Assembly (NCBI GenBank): GCA_034440635.1
Contig: JAOTON010002273.1
Span: 186,001-250,000 of the forward strand
Length of the DNA: 64,000 bases
Reading direction: 5' to 3'
Source of the DNA: Lepas anatifera
Taxonomy: Eukaryota > Arthropoda > Thecostraca > Lepadidae
The notes below the pieces were generated by a model. The model made no database searches. It had not been told where the DNA came from and saw only the letters and a program-made list of their open reading frames with translations. Shown here piece after piece: positions 32,301 through 63,700 of this stretch. Position 1 is the stretch's first letter; every line of letters starts with the position of its first letter. Position numbers and translations under genes: made by a program.

Positions 32301-34522
32301 CTAACCACCGGCGTCACCACCCGCCTGTGCTCCCCCCTCAGAAGCGGCCAAGTTCCGAGACGATGTGAAGACGAGCCACCGCATGATGGTGCGGGAGCGG
32401 ATGGCCTGCAAAGACTTCAAATGGTACCTGGACAATATCTGGCCGGAACATTTCTTTCCGGATGACGACAGATTCTTTGGCAAGGTTAGTGATACAGCAT
32501 TCTTCCAACATTTGAGATTTTTCAGGGCACTTTAAACCTGCTCTTGCAACGATCAGAAATGAACTTTTACATGTTTTTAACACCGATCCGTGTATTTGTC
32601 ATATGGAATCCGTTTTATGAGCAGTATCCCAATATCACGCTGAGTCCTGGCAAATAAAACAAGCCGAACGCTCATCGCCCAGGGGTCGTACCTGTGCACC
32701 GCCGTCAAAGAAAGGTTCACTGTTCTGATTTTGTACGTGCTTCATATCACGAGTCAGAATTCGAACGCCTGTCAAACGCCATGGCGTTTGACACGTTTGA
32801 CAGGCGTTCGAATTCTGACTTGACAGGCGTTCGAATTCTGACTCGTGATATGGCGTAATGAAACAAACTGATTACTCGATAGATCGGTTACGATATCGAG
32901 GGAGAGTACGGAAGTTGTCTGCCTACATCATGTCTTACATAAACACGTGACTAGATTACGGCCCGCCGGTTTCTCGCTGCCTTGTTATCGAGTCGGGCTC
33001 TCCCTGAGGTTTGTGAACCCTCGAGCCTCTGGTTACGGCTCCGACAAGCTGCGCCCCCTGGCTGAGGGCACGATGGCAGACCCCTATCACCCCCAACTGT
33101 GAAAACGTCAGAATTGTGTCTACAGATTCCCTAGTTCCGCTGACTGCCACCAGGTGCGTAACGAGAAGCTGCAGCACTGCCTACAGCGTCCCTACCCGAC
33201 CAGCACCGGACAGCCGACGGGCCCCGCCACAGTCACAGACTGCGCCTCCAACTGGTACACACCCCAGCTGTTCGTCATGACCATAGAGGGTACGTACCCA
33301 CACGGCAGGGTCTACCGTCCATGAAGCACAGGTGGCTTAGTGGATAGCACCCTTGTCTTCTAGGCCACTGGTCCCGGGTTCAAGTCCCGGCGGAGCCTCT
33401 GAATAAGTTGATCTTATCCCCAAAATCCCTTCCAACAGGGTGAGAGTTGGCGACGCCGTATGACCCTGGCAGTTGGTGCGTCGTTAAACCCCAACAATTA
33501 ATTAGGGACGGGCCTGTCAAAGGGTGAGCGTACTGGATTTCACGGACACACCAGTCAATTACAAACAGCGGCCCCAAGTTTTATTTTCATACCGAATCAG
33601 GTTCCTAGCCAATTTGAATCTGCATTATACATTGGGCCCTGCATATATGCGATCGGATTATCTGTCTGAGAAATCGCACTTTTCAAAGGGTATCTTTATT
33701 TGTAATAGCGCATGATGAATTACTACTGTTTCCCATGTGCGGGGAAAAGGACGATATGATCATGCTTGCCGGAACTGTATGTCTGAATATTTCATCTGGC
33801 AATCCATTTCTGCAAGTAAGGCAATTCCAAGCAGGAGAATCGTAACTTTTTTCATCAATTTCTCATAATCAAAAGAACAAAACTAGTTAAATGGCCGGAT
33901 TGGGTCCAAAAATTCAAGCCGTGTAACCTATTTCTGAATCCGACTGGAACGTTTCTCGGTTCCCGACTGCCGCGTCTAGAAGCACATGACTCGTATACCC
34001 GCTATTGTCGAGGCAGTTGCGGACTCGAGCAGCGACAAAAGCAAGCCTCAAATCGATTCTGTATTTGAGTTCGGTGACATGAGTGATCTTAAAGTCATGA
34101 GTGATTGTTTTACACTGTCCTTTTCGTTGTACTCTACCCACAAGTCATTTCTTTGTTTTTTTCATTCCTGAGTTATATTTTCAGCTCTCAACACCCTGTT
34201 TCCACAATGTTTGCTCATTCACGAAATCCAACCCCATCGATATCTGCCGTCACCAGGTTTCATCATGACGGACGAGTCGGTGTGCCTGGACGTGCCCTCT
34301 GGCGGCAAGGACGAGCGAGAGGCGCGGGTCCGTGTCCACGGCTGCAGTCAGCTGTCCCGCCAGAAGTGGTACCACGACCAGAGCACTCGCGAACTGGTGC
34401 ACGTAGACTCCGGCAAGTGCCTGGACCTGCCCACCTCCCAGAACCCCGAGTCACTGGTGGTGACCAAGTGTTCGCAACTGCCCAGCCAACAGTGGACGCT
34501 AGAAGCCGAGGCGTGGACCTGA
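20258..34522 (+). CDS. Polypeptide N-acetylgalactosaminyltransferase (GALNT/Pgant), complete ten-exon gene
   Basis: This gene encodes a type II Golgi membrane enzyme of family GT27. The enzyme transfers GalNAc from UDP-GalNAc to Ser/Thr and so starts mucin-type O-glycans. Ten exons (20258-20394, 20883-20980, 23419-23599, 24595-24932, 30021-30231, 31439-31556, 31928-32114, 32342-32484, 33154-33289, 34257-34522) join in frame with GT-AG introns to 1815 nt and 604 residues. Residues 1-12 are a short basic tail and 13-29 a hydrophobic signal anchor. The GT-A catalytic domain carries [19 protein letters not shown], the metal-binding DAH at 244-246, WGGEN at 351-355 and CSHVGH at 374-379. A ricin-type lectin domain follows from about 472, with two CLD motifs and two QxW motifs (QKW, QQW). 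Length is normal for the family. The subfamily is not assigned. No stop or frameshift interrupts it. Confidence 0.95.
20883..20980 (+). CDS. GALNT exon 2: stem region
   Basis: The acceptor is CATCGACAG and the donor is GTACGT. The exon encodes a charged stretch ([11 protein letters not shown]) followed by [19 protein letters not shown], the stem leading to the catalytic domain. Entry leaves one base to complete the split codon and exit is after one base. Both phases agree with neighbouring exons. Confidence 0.9.
22080..23050. repeat. About 20-bp satellite array, reverse orientation, in GALNT intron 2
   Basis: Degenerate units such as CAGCTCAGGGGCCCCAGA and CAGATCAGCTTA are the reverse complement of the 5.0-7.1 kb array. 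The array is bordered by G-rich transposon-like ends: 22,020-22,075, and 23,105-23,190 ending GTTCCTACGCCTAT. This suggests the satellite travels inside a mobile element. Confidence 0.75.
23419..23599 (+). CDS. GALNT exon 3: entry to catalytic domain
   Basis: The acceptor is CACTGTGCAG and the donor is GTGAGT. It encodes residues about 79-138, including GQPVVIP and the segment [15 protein letters not shown] with TLPEVRKSL, which is the conserved lead-in to the GALNT glycosyltransferase fold. It follows the satellite-filled intron 2. Confidence 0.92.
24595..24932 (+). CDS. GALNT exon 4: UDP-binding half, DAH motif
   Basis: The acceptor is CATCTGCAG and the donor is GTGAGG. It contains [39 protein letters not shown] and FLDAHCEC. 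These are the defining GT1 motifs of GALNT enzymes, with D244 and H246 as the predicted Mn-binding DxH pair. The last codon is split by intron 4, which is 5.1 kb long and carries the hAT-like insertion. Confidence 0.95.
25003..29719. mobile_element. 4.7-kb hAT-like insertion in GALNT intron 4
   Basis: The termini are CAGGAGTGTAACTTTG at 25,003 and, inverted, CAAAGTTACACGCCTG ending at 29,719. The insertion is flanked by a perfect 8-bp duplication CTGGTCAG (24,995-25,002 and 29,720-29,727). This is the signature of hAT superfamily insertion. Inside, GGGGTGC-rich subterminal words are repeated (29,630-29,700). Several related 0.4-1 kb units bordered by TTAACCCT(C/T)GCC-like or GAGGGTTAA sequences fill the body, together with very many AGGTCA/TGACCT words. 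No intact transposase is present. Confidence 0.8.
29224..29316 (-). pseudogene. hAT-type transposase N-terminal remnant
   Basis: A 30-codon frame on the - strand near the right end of the 4.7-kb element begins [20 protein letters not shown] and then stops. Basic N-termini with a QxxLxxFF stretch are common at the start of hAT-family transposases, and that stretch also fits a PCNA-interacting (PIP) box. No zinc finger or catalytic core follows, so the element keeps at most the first exon. Assignment rests on this motif and on the element's termini. Confidence 0.45.
30021..30231 (+). CDS. GALNT exon 5: central catalytic domain
   Basis: The acceptor is GTACGGCAG and the donor is GTGATT. It encodes [24 protein letters not shown] and [12 protein letters not shown], all typical of the family. 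The WGGFNW segment and the exon phases tie it to exons 4 and 6 without loss of frame. Confidence 0.95.
31439..31556 (+). CDS. GALNT exon 6: WGGEN motif
   Basis: The acceptor is GGTTTGTCAG and the donor is GTGAGT. It encodes [16 protein letters not shown] and [14 protein letters not shown], the Gal/GalNAc-transferase motif involved in sugar-donor and catalytic contacts. The exon ends on a complete codon. Confidence 0.95.
31600..31880. repeat. Minisatellite in GALNT intron 6
   Basis: About six diverged units of roughly 40-50 bp share CCCTTAGGACGTGAGAACC and CCCTGACCCCGCC. They occupy most of the 371-bp intron and end about 50 bp before the exon 7 acceptor. Confidence 0.65.
31928..32114 (+). 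CDS. GALNT exon 7: CSHVGH segment
   Basis: The acceptor is CTCGGCAG and the donor is GTCAGT. It encodes [20 protein letters not shown], including the conserved histidine (376 or 379) that completes the metal site in the family, then PYTFPRKGG and the end of the catalytic domain. Confidence 0.95.
32342..32484 (+). CDS. GALNT exon 8: link to lectin domain
   Basis: The acceptor is CCCCCTCAG and the donor is GTTAGT. It encodes [18 protein letters not shown], the conserved C(K)xFxWYLxNxxPE stretch that closes the catalytic domain, followed by the DRFFGK linker. It ends on a complete codon. Confidence 0.93.
32743..32852. repeat. Nested palindrome in GALNT intron 8
   Basis: CATATCACGAGTCAGAATTC then GAACGCCTGTCAA at 32,743 is matched by its exact reverse complement ending at 32,852. 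Between them a further inverted copy surrounds the central AACGCCATGGCGTT. The whole could fold into a long hairpin. It is about 260 bp downstream of exon 8. Confidence 0.85.
33154..33289 (+). CDS. GALNT exon 9: first lectin repeat
   Basis: The acceptor is TGCCACCAG and the donor is GTACGT. It encodes [13 protein letters not shown], a short Thr/Pro-rich loop and [17 protein letters not shown]. This is the alpha repeat of the ricin-type domain. It has CLQ where sugar-binding repeats have CLD, and no QxW, so this lobe may not bind GalNAc. Confidence 0.9.
33326..33505 (+). mobile_element. tRNA-Arg-derived SINE in GALNT intron 9
   Basis: The head resembles tRNA-Arg(TCT): box A TGGCTTAGTGGATAGC, an anticodon-arm-like GTCTTCTAGGC, box B GGTTCAAGTCC inside a perfect CCGGG/CCCGG stem, and a CGGAGCC 3' end. 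The body CTTCCAACAGGG, GACGCCGTATGACCCTGG and CAGTTGGTGCGTCGTTAAAC is shared with 1021-1235 and, inverted, 40,676-40,830. The tail CCCCAACAATTAATTA is A/T-rich. It is a SINE rather than a functional tRNA gene because it lies in a repeated composite unit. Confidence 0.8.
34257..34522 (+). CDS. GALNT exon 10: lectin repeats 2-3 and stop
   Basis: The acceptor is CCGTCACCAG. It encodes VCLDVP with RQKW and KCLDLP with SQQW, the beta and gamma ricin-type repeats, and ends at TGA 34,520-34,522. The two CLD motifs predict retained GalNAc-binding lobes, which in this family steer activity on partly glycosylated substrates. Confidence 0.93.
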
Positions 34523-35640
34523 GCGTGCACGGCACTGCCATCTATTGAGTGTTATCTGGATCCGAAGTGCGCCGACTGGCCGCGCTGTGTCGGAGGTAAC
34601 ATCTCACTCCAGCCCGAGATTCTGTATCACACTACGTGAGCAACAGGTTCAAGCGACAAGTGCTGCGATGGTGCCATCACTACAGATTAAGGATAGTGGC
34701 TGAGCCTGAGCTGAGCCCTCTCTTTCTCTCCCCTTCACCACCGTCACCGGAGCTTCTTCACTTCATGGATCGTGTGGAGCGTGTTCTGGCCATCAGAAGA
34801 GCCGCGAACAAGTAATGCATACGAGCTCCAGGGGCCCCTCTCTATGCTTGGGGACCTGGCCTTCGAACATGTAGGTCACTTCATGGGCCTGGCTCCGTGA
34901 AATACCGACGGTGCTGCAGGGGCGTGCGGTGAGAAGGGAACACATATGAGCCCCAATGGGGCATTTCACTGCTGTGTCAATGGAACGGAAAGGTGTTCGA
35001 GGGGATCATCTCACCACCACTGTTTGGCGTGCTGAGCAGCGATGTCGGTATTAACAAGTGCCTTACAGCTTTACGCAACTTCAAAGGTAGACGTTATTTG
35101 AAGTGGTCAGTGTCTCTAACACGAACTTTTCAACTGCTTGGTTCAAACTAGCTGCACTGTCTGCGTGCTCTCGTGGGGTACAGTGATGTTTGATTCAGTA
35201 TGCAGGCAAGTTCGGAGTCTAATGGGCTGGTGAGCGGCGTACCGTCTCCGAAGGAAAATTGCCAGTCCAGCTAACCTATGGTAGTGAACGGTAGCAGAGT
35301 GTAGCCCAGATCATCGCTCTCCTGTTCATCTCGCTGAAGGGAATCAGATCATGTTTTCTAACGTAGCAGGTACGAGCAACTATGACTTAAATCTCGTTTT
35401 TACTACCTTAGCGTTGGGCTAGAACGTTTTTACACTATTTATACTAACAAAATCTGCCAGTGCTCACAATCGCCAGACCCTGTAGCACTCCGTCCGTGAT
35501 ATGTGCGCGCAATGCCGGAGAATTTGTGATACGATTGTCGAGGAGGGAGTGCTTACCACATGTGTCGTCGTTTTCTACTTGGCGTGTGGTTCCCATACTT
35601 TGTGCGTATTTTCCATGTCCAATGAAACCAAACAATTCAA
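34523..35640 (+). other. GALNT 3' untranslated and intergenic sequence
   Basis: The sequence after the stop has no conserved coding exon. No canonical AATAAA on the + strand was found before the convergent muscleblind poly(A) signal, so the GALNT cleavage site could not be placed. It may use a variant signal or overlap the opposite transcript. Confidence 0.5.
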
Positions 35641-35651
35641 TATGAAATAAC

Positions 35652-35657
35652 TTTATT
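35652..35657 (-). terminator. Poly(A) signal AATAAA for the - strand gene
   Basis: TTTATT on the + strand reads AATAAA on the - strand. It is followed on that strand by TTGTTTGGTTT-type sequence, suitable as a downstream GU-rich element. It would end the muscleblind transcript whose stop codon is at 38,431-38,429, giving a 3' UTR of about 2.8 kb. Confidence 0.5.
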
Positions 35658-38428
35658 CAGAGTTTTATCAATGAACAGAAAAATACAATTCTGGAGGGAA
35701 AAATTACAAAACATGTGATAAACTTGATTCCTCACACGCTCGCGCCGACCGTGTCGTCTTTGCAGCGACGGAGCGAGTCCCATCGCTATTGGTCTTTTCC
35801 GCACATCACAGTTAAAAAGTAACTCCGCACAACATGGGTAACACCTATATTAAACCTATACAACGAGACGCGGCCGGCGAACGGAGGGGGAAGGCGGTGA
35901 GCGGCAGAGTATTGTCATCTCCATTTGCCACGCCGGCGGGCGGGCGCACACTTGGTACTGTCCGGTTAAGAACAGAGCACAAAGGCCACCACCGGCCCCC
36001 TCCGAACCCCGACACAATGACCTCTCACAAAATCAACGCTGGTGGAGAGATAGAGAGGGGAGGAAAAGGGAGCGATAAACGCGGGGCAAACAGCAGCAGG
36101 GCCGGCATGCACGAGCTGGGAGTCGAGAGTGACCAATAAGACTTGAGGAGTACCACCGCCGCGAACCGAGATGACCGAAAGCAAACATGCGACCGGGAGA
36201 AGAGTGGCGACGCACAGAGGTGCCCTAAAAAAGACGACGCCGACCTTCAGCCGCGCCCGGCCTCAGTCAACAACTGTGGACGGTACCCGTATGTCAGCGC
36301 CGGGCGGGGATTTAGCCCATGGCCGGTCCCCGCCGGCGGCAGTCCCGTAGCCGAGGGGGCGCCATTGTCGCGGCACGCAGACACCTCGCGCCCACCAGCC
36401 GGAGATACTGAGTCTGTGGTTTTGATTGGAGCTGATTGATGTTTCACAGGTGGAAGACAACCGAGATGACTGAAACAATGTCATTTAATCGCAGTCTCGA
36501 CTGGTGAGGGAGCTCGGCGATTGGGTCTGATGACGCCCCCTGCCCGCGAACGGCGAGATAGATGGCGCGCTTCGGCACGGCGTCGTCCACCCATTCCAGG
36601 AAAATAGGCACGGCTAGCGTGAATGAGGAATAAAATTATCTACTGAGTAGGTAAAACTGGCAAAAACTAGCGAGATGCGTTGGAGGCAGTTACCAAATTG
36701 AAGTGAGCGCACCCAGTGCGACTAGGGGTACTACTGGGGGAAGGGGAGCAGCTGTTTGCGTGGCCAGCGCGGGGAGGCGCAAGAACCCATGGAGAGACAA
36801 AGCATGCACCACATAGGCGCGGTGTCGCGGGGACATCGCGTCGGGCAACGCGATCGCGCCGCCGGCCGCTGGACAAGGCCGCGGCCGGCGGCGACAACGC
36901 GGAGCTCCCTATATACTAAGCGAAAGCATGGCGACAGCAGCGCCATCTATATCATGAAGATGGCGCTGCCGGCGATAGCGACTAACTAATACTAATGCGT
37001 GCGTCGAGGATATCTGGGTTTGGTTGTCGGGGTCGGCAGCGGGCCACCATCCTCAGGCCTACAGCCTGTATGATTGAATCACGCGGGCTGAAACGTATCA
37101 CCTCACATCAGCACACACTGTAAGAAAACCACCAGTGCCGCGTTTAGAACGCGCCACCAAACAGCCGAGTCGTCGGTCCGGAGCCCGCTGCCGACCCAGA
37201 CGCTGTAGCCAGCGCTCCAGAGGATCCGAGCGAGCAGATGCCAGGGTAACGCAGCGGATCGAGAAGCGAGGACAGCGGCGGCGGCCACAAGCGCCGGGGA
37301 CGCGCGCTAGTGACACCCTCAGGCAGGGCTGGTCACTTCCGAGGCGCGGCCCTGCTGCCTGCGGCCCGCCGCCGCTGCCAGGCCGCCGTCACCATGGCAA
37401 CCATGGTGCATGCGGCGGCCGCGGCGCAGCCAGCGCGGCGCGAAGCCAAGCGGATCTCCCCACCGTGATTAGGGAATTGTCACGAGTGTGGCGCGGCAGC
37501 GGCGGCGCGGGCCGGAGCCGCCGGAGCGGGGCGGATGGCACCGCGCCGCCGGCCGCACCCCAGCACACCCTGTGTTTCTCTGACTAGACCTATCCTTATA
37601 AATATGTACAAACAACCCAGAACACGCCTGCCGCGGGCGGCGGCGGCGGCGCGCGCTCCTCGTGGGGAGGCGGCACGCGCACCGGTGGCACGTGCAGCCA
37701 CCCCGCACCTCAGCGCTGTCACCGCCGACCCGTTCCACTCACCACGCCATCCAATACCCAAATATCCGCACAATCCCTATCTTAAAACCACTCTTTTGAA
37801 GAGCTTCCAGTAAGGTACTTGCTATACAAAATGAGAACACTTTAACATGAACTATCACTTAGAGTCCAAAGAGGGCAGCTCTCGCTGAATACGGCGCCGC
37901 AGTGCGCAGGCGCGGACAGGCGATTACCCGCGACGCGCTCCGGCAGACGGGACCCGGCGGTGGCCAGGCACTGACGACGCCGCCCAGCTCTGCCGCCAGC
38001 CGCCGGTCCCGCCCGCACCATTGACCCACGTCTAGTTTGATTTAACGCCCGGCACGGGCCAGGCGAACGCTCTTTCCTTGTGTGACTTGTCTACGGCACA
38101 GCGTTAGTTATATTTGATTTGCCAGTCGTTAGAAAGATCGCTGGTCCGACCCCAGCCTGAAAACAATATGGGACTAGTCCCGCGGCACTGACGCGGCGCC
38201 CGTGAGGACGGCCTCAACCAATTACCGCGTGTATGTGCGTGTGTGTACGTGTGTGTGTGGAGGAGGGGTAGGTAACCGGCCAGGGGTGTGCGTTTCTGCA
38301 CCGCCGGTGTGGTATGGAGCAGCCAAATGACGTCGGAGCGTCGCCAGTCAGCCAGTTGCCGGGCGTCGGACTAGCCCCGCCATTATCTGGCATCTCCGAC
38401 AGCTGCCTGCTTCCAGCTGTGAAGCCGC
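35658..38428 (-). other. mbl: GC-rich putative muscleblind 3' untranslated region
   Basis: The stretch is strongly GC- and CpG-rich (especially 36.0-36.5 and 37.1-38.0 kb). It contains no exon that resembles a conserved protein, although many overlapping open frames occur because of base composition. It is read as a long 3' UTR because it lies between the zinc-finger exon's stop and a poly(A) signal. A CpG-island promoter for an unrecognised transcript is the alternative. Confidence 0.4.
37389..37402 (+). promoter_or_regulatory. X-box (RFX-type) motif in CpG-rich block
   Basis: GTCACCATGGCAAC fits the X-box pattern GTNRCC, a 0-3 base spacer and RGYAAC, bound by RFX transcription factors. It is embedded in the GC-rich 37.1-37.7 kb block. 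A single 14-base match gives only weak evidence of function. Confidence 0.3.
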
Positions 38429-59464
<21,036 letters not shown>

Positions 59465-60342
59465 CTATCGGCAGAAACGGCGCTTATTAGTTTCCTGGTG
59501 TTTCACAGATGGCTGTATGGAGGGAATTTATCTGGGACAGGCTGCGGCGGGGAAAAGCCTACAAATGAACACGCGGAAGTAATTATAGTTGTATCAGCAC
59601 GTTCAAGTGGCGTAGTTGCTATCATTCTCTCAGGCGGGGCCAAAAAGCGGCAACGGTGCAATTAGGGACAGATATTATTACCATACCCAACCGCAGAGCC
59701 ACGACACGATCTTATACACAGGTGGGACACCTGATGGCTTCCTGCGAACATGAACAAGCCACTACCCACTGAACTCAGCGCCTGCCATTCGGTTTAAACA
59801 CAATTCAACAGTTCTACTCTGTGCAAGCTCAGGGAGCCCGCGCGCAGTTCTCAGCCTCCCAGCACACAACAAGTCCCGAACAGTGAATAATTCACGAACG
59901 CGAGATGGACCGGGCACGTGCGCCGGGTGTGAACGGGGCGAGCAGGGGCGGAGCAAGGCTCCGGTTCGGTGGGGAGGTACAGCGGCCGCGGTGACAGGTC
60001 AGGTCACTTCTGAGTCCTGACCGGGGGCGACTGGGATGGAAGCAAACGAGCACGTGCACGCGTGGAATGCTGGCGCTGGTATTTGGCAATCAGGACGGCG
60101 GAGTAAATACGTGATCAGAACACTTATTCTGCATGTCGAGATGCACAAACATGCTCGTTTGTGCGCTGATGTTATGAGAGAGAAGTGCATTATCAGGCTG
60201 CGTTACGTCCAACGGCGGAATTTGGCATTCAACCAAGTGTCTCGAATTCGTTGGCGAAGCACGTAAGCTGAACAATAACGTTAGCCAGCGACATTCTTTT
60301 CAAAATCTTCAGCTCGGACAAACTTATTATCGAGGCTGCACC

Positions 60343-60726
60343 CAGTGGCGGATCCAAGGGGGAAGCAAAAAAGGCATTTGCCCCCCCCAAACGGAAAAGC
60401 TCGGGGCAAAACTATGTTTTTGCCCCCAAAGTAATCGACCTCCTTTTTAGTTTATAAGCAAGATTCTGGTGCTTTAACTCTCAAATTCAAACAGAACCAG
60501 TTAAGTTCAGTGTAAATATTGGGCCTTGTACTGGAAAAAAGTATTTCTAGCCCATATTTTTCAACCGAAGACGTTTTTTTTACTTTTCGAATCAAACACC
60601 CGGAATTCTAAAATTCTACCGGCAAGTGATATTGCAGCGCAGCTTTCACGGCGTGACGTTTTTTTGGCTTTTCGACTTTTGACTTTGGTTTGCCCCTCCC
60701 AAACCGACCGGCTAGATCCGCCACTG
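60343..60726. mobile_element. hAT-type MITE, inverted copy
   Basis: It begins CAGTGGCGGATCCAAGGGGG and ends TAGATCCGCCACTG. It is 384 bp and the reverse complement of the 2178-2562 element. Flanking octamers GCTGCACC (60,335-60,342) and TCTGCACC (60,727-60,734) form an 8-bp duplication with one mismatch. It is non-autonomous. Confidence 0.85.
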
Positions 60727-60734
60727 TCTGCACC

Positions 60735-63700
60735 AACTATGCGAGCAAAATCTTAGGCGAAATGAAATTTCGGGGAAAAGGACGGCATCTCTGCGGCTTA
60801 ATTTCTGGTCGAAAGCACTCAAATAGGGTGGACATTTTAAGACTCGTCGGGAGCTTGGGACAAATAAATAATATCTTATTCAAAAGCCCGGGATCGAATA
60901 GAAAAAGTATGACTTAATTACGATACCTATAGTATATATAGTCCAGGAACATGCATTCTTGCTGCAATTCGACCTACAGGTTATATCTCAATCCATGGTC
61001 CCTAGCCGACGATGTGCTCGATGTTAACCACACTATGACGAAGTAGCCCCACATTTAACTGTTTTAACAATCACAGCTGGGCACAAAATAACCCAGGATT
61101 TTCGGGGGGGAACCCCACAAAATGAAGCTCTATAAATGGTACTCTCCTATTCTATCACTAATCTTACATTTTTTGGAAATCAGAGGTCGGAAAGCCACAA
61201 GAAATTGTGGAGGTATTTTGGTGTTACAATGACTGGCATGTGTTTCCATCCTATCCTTACCTTCAGTTGGAATTTCGGAGGAAAAATTAATATTGAATAT
61301 GAAATGCCGATGGTGCGTTGTTTTCGGCATAGCTCAAACTGAAGGCATGTTGTACCTGCGATGAATGCTATTATTTTTTACACGAAGAATATTTGTTTTG
61401 ATGACGTCATAATTTATTTAAAGAATGTTTTATTTTTTCCAAGCGATTAAAGGCGGGGAAAATGATAATTTTCCGATTCTCGGATGTTTGCCGCCAAAAT
61501 CCATTTTTGGACTTTTGAAAGGCGGACAGCTCCCTTTAACCCCCGCTTAGCAAGGAGCCGGGGCCCTGGGGTCAGCGTTCGGGCCCCAAGTTGCGTCAGC
61601 CCGAGCCACGGCCAAGGGCAACTTCGAGAGAAAGCCCCTACAAACGCACCTGCCTGGCAACCACGAACTGGTTAATACAACCCGCGCGCCGCCTGTCTTC
61701 CACCAGCCCCTGCCCTGCGCGGCTCAGTTAATGTCAATGACGGCGGCACAGCCACCTCCAGCAACGGTGGTTTGGAGGGGGAGGAGGGTTGCCTGCCCGA
61801 CCGAGGACCACCGCCCGCGCGCCGCAGGTCCTCAAATGTCACCTCTCGTCCCGAGCATAGGTAGCGGGGTCTCGCACTGATACCCAACCCCAGCATGAAA
61901 TGTCCCCCACCCTGCCTTCTTATACACACATTTTCCATCCCGCCGCTAACACGTAGCGTCACCCTTATCCTCACTGCACTCCCTGACTGAATACACTAGC
62001 TCCGCCTCTGCCCGCTGTGCTCAGGCCGCTGCTCTGCACCGTCCACTGACGACCGCCTGAGAAAGCTCACGCGAATCGGCCTAACTACATGCAGCGGCCA
62101 CACCCAGCTGCCTCTCATCTCGGAGCTTAGCTCGGTAAAGGCGTCGCGCTCTCCGTTCTACCTCAGATCCAGCCGCAGGACCAACCATACCCGAAGGCCG
62201 GCGCCCGGCAGATCTAACTGGCTCTGTCTGACTGGCAGACCAGTCAGATCTGATATCCACACCCACCACACAGCCATTGTTCCTCGCAGTCGTTCAACTG
62301 AGCGGAACAATGGCTCAGTTTCCGTTTCACCATGCTTATGCCGCTGTCTAGTAACTTATGATGCCACTGCTCGGTACTGCTTACACGGGCTGGTTGCGAC
62401 GGCGATGAACACGGACTTTACGGTGATGCTCCATAAATAAACCATTCCCAATGCTAAAATACGCTTCCATTCAAAGCAAACACGCAACCCACTCCTCCCA
62501 GCGTGTACTTTCGCCACGTTTATTGGATACATTATTTTTTTGTGTCGCCCATTTTTCACTTCTTCCCCCTCTGCGATTTATCCCCTCTTCCCTCTCTTCT
62601 TATCTTCCGAATGGGCAGATAAACAAACAATTTAAAAAAGCGAAGGCATCCCGACGCTCCGACGCGATGTTTGGAGTAAGTTGCAATAATATGAATTTCA
62701 CTGCCTCCGCACTAAAAAGAGCGGTGCATATTTCTGCAATAACCATACGAAGGTTCTCTCCAGCCTCAGCCTACCAGGCAGCTTTGACCAAAGCCTATGA
62801 CAAGCACACGCGGCCGCTATATTAGAAGACAATGGCCAACAATGGAGCCAAAACGCTCATCGCCTCAGAAAAACGCAGCATTCGTGGTCTGATAACAACT
62901 AAAGAACATTTACCTCGATGAAGAAAACTCGAACTGAATCGGCTTACAAGGCCATTTCAATTCACCGTGCAAGACTTAGCATCACTGCACATTGCGCAGC
63001 GTTGTGACAATAGCCAGCCCTCAAAGTCTGCACAACAGACACAACCTATGCACTAGCCCCGAGGGCGGAGCTAACAAAGCACAACCCAAAAATATATATA
63101 TACAACGGAGCGGCTGATGCTTGAAATAGGGCCACAAACACAGCTAATGATCAAAGGTAGGCCCTCAATCCCAGTTTGCGCTGATTGGTTAGACACAAGC
63201 TCCGACTCCCGAGAAAAATATCTTCAAACAAAAACGATGCTTACGTAAAGAGCTCATTAGACGCGAGGGCATGACCCTGCGACTGATTCTACGCCAGTCG
63301 GCTAACTATCGTTCATTTATTTTCCATCTGCTATATACCACGATGGCGTCCTTGCTTCCCACCGCTCGGCAGCTCCACGCCTACCGGAAGCTTGCTTCAC
63401 AAAGAGTCTGGACGCGACACGAGGCACCCGTCGCCGCCGCAGAGTCGGTGGGCAGCACGCGCGAATCGATAGCGACGACTCAGAGCGTCGCGAGCGACGC
63501 AGGCGCCAGCGGCGACGGCGGGTACGCCGCGTGGCGAGGCTCACGTGGCATCTCTGATGGCGAGTCGGCTCTTTGAAGAGTGCCTTGAGGCATTGGACTC
63601 GTCAGCTGGGTCAACGCTGGGACAAGGAGGGGGATAAAGAGAGGGAGGCAGAACCTGACAAGCGAGAGGGAGACAGAACCTGGTGAGGGAGGCAATGACT

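Noticed and set aside
33326..33400. A functional tRNA-Arg gene
   Set aside because: The tRNA-like head is fused to a repeated non-tRNA body present at other sites, as expected of a SINE.
36033..37813. Many overlapping open frames on both strands
   Set aside because: They result from high GC and scarcity of A/T-rich stops; none has a conserved motif.
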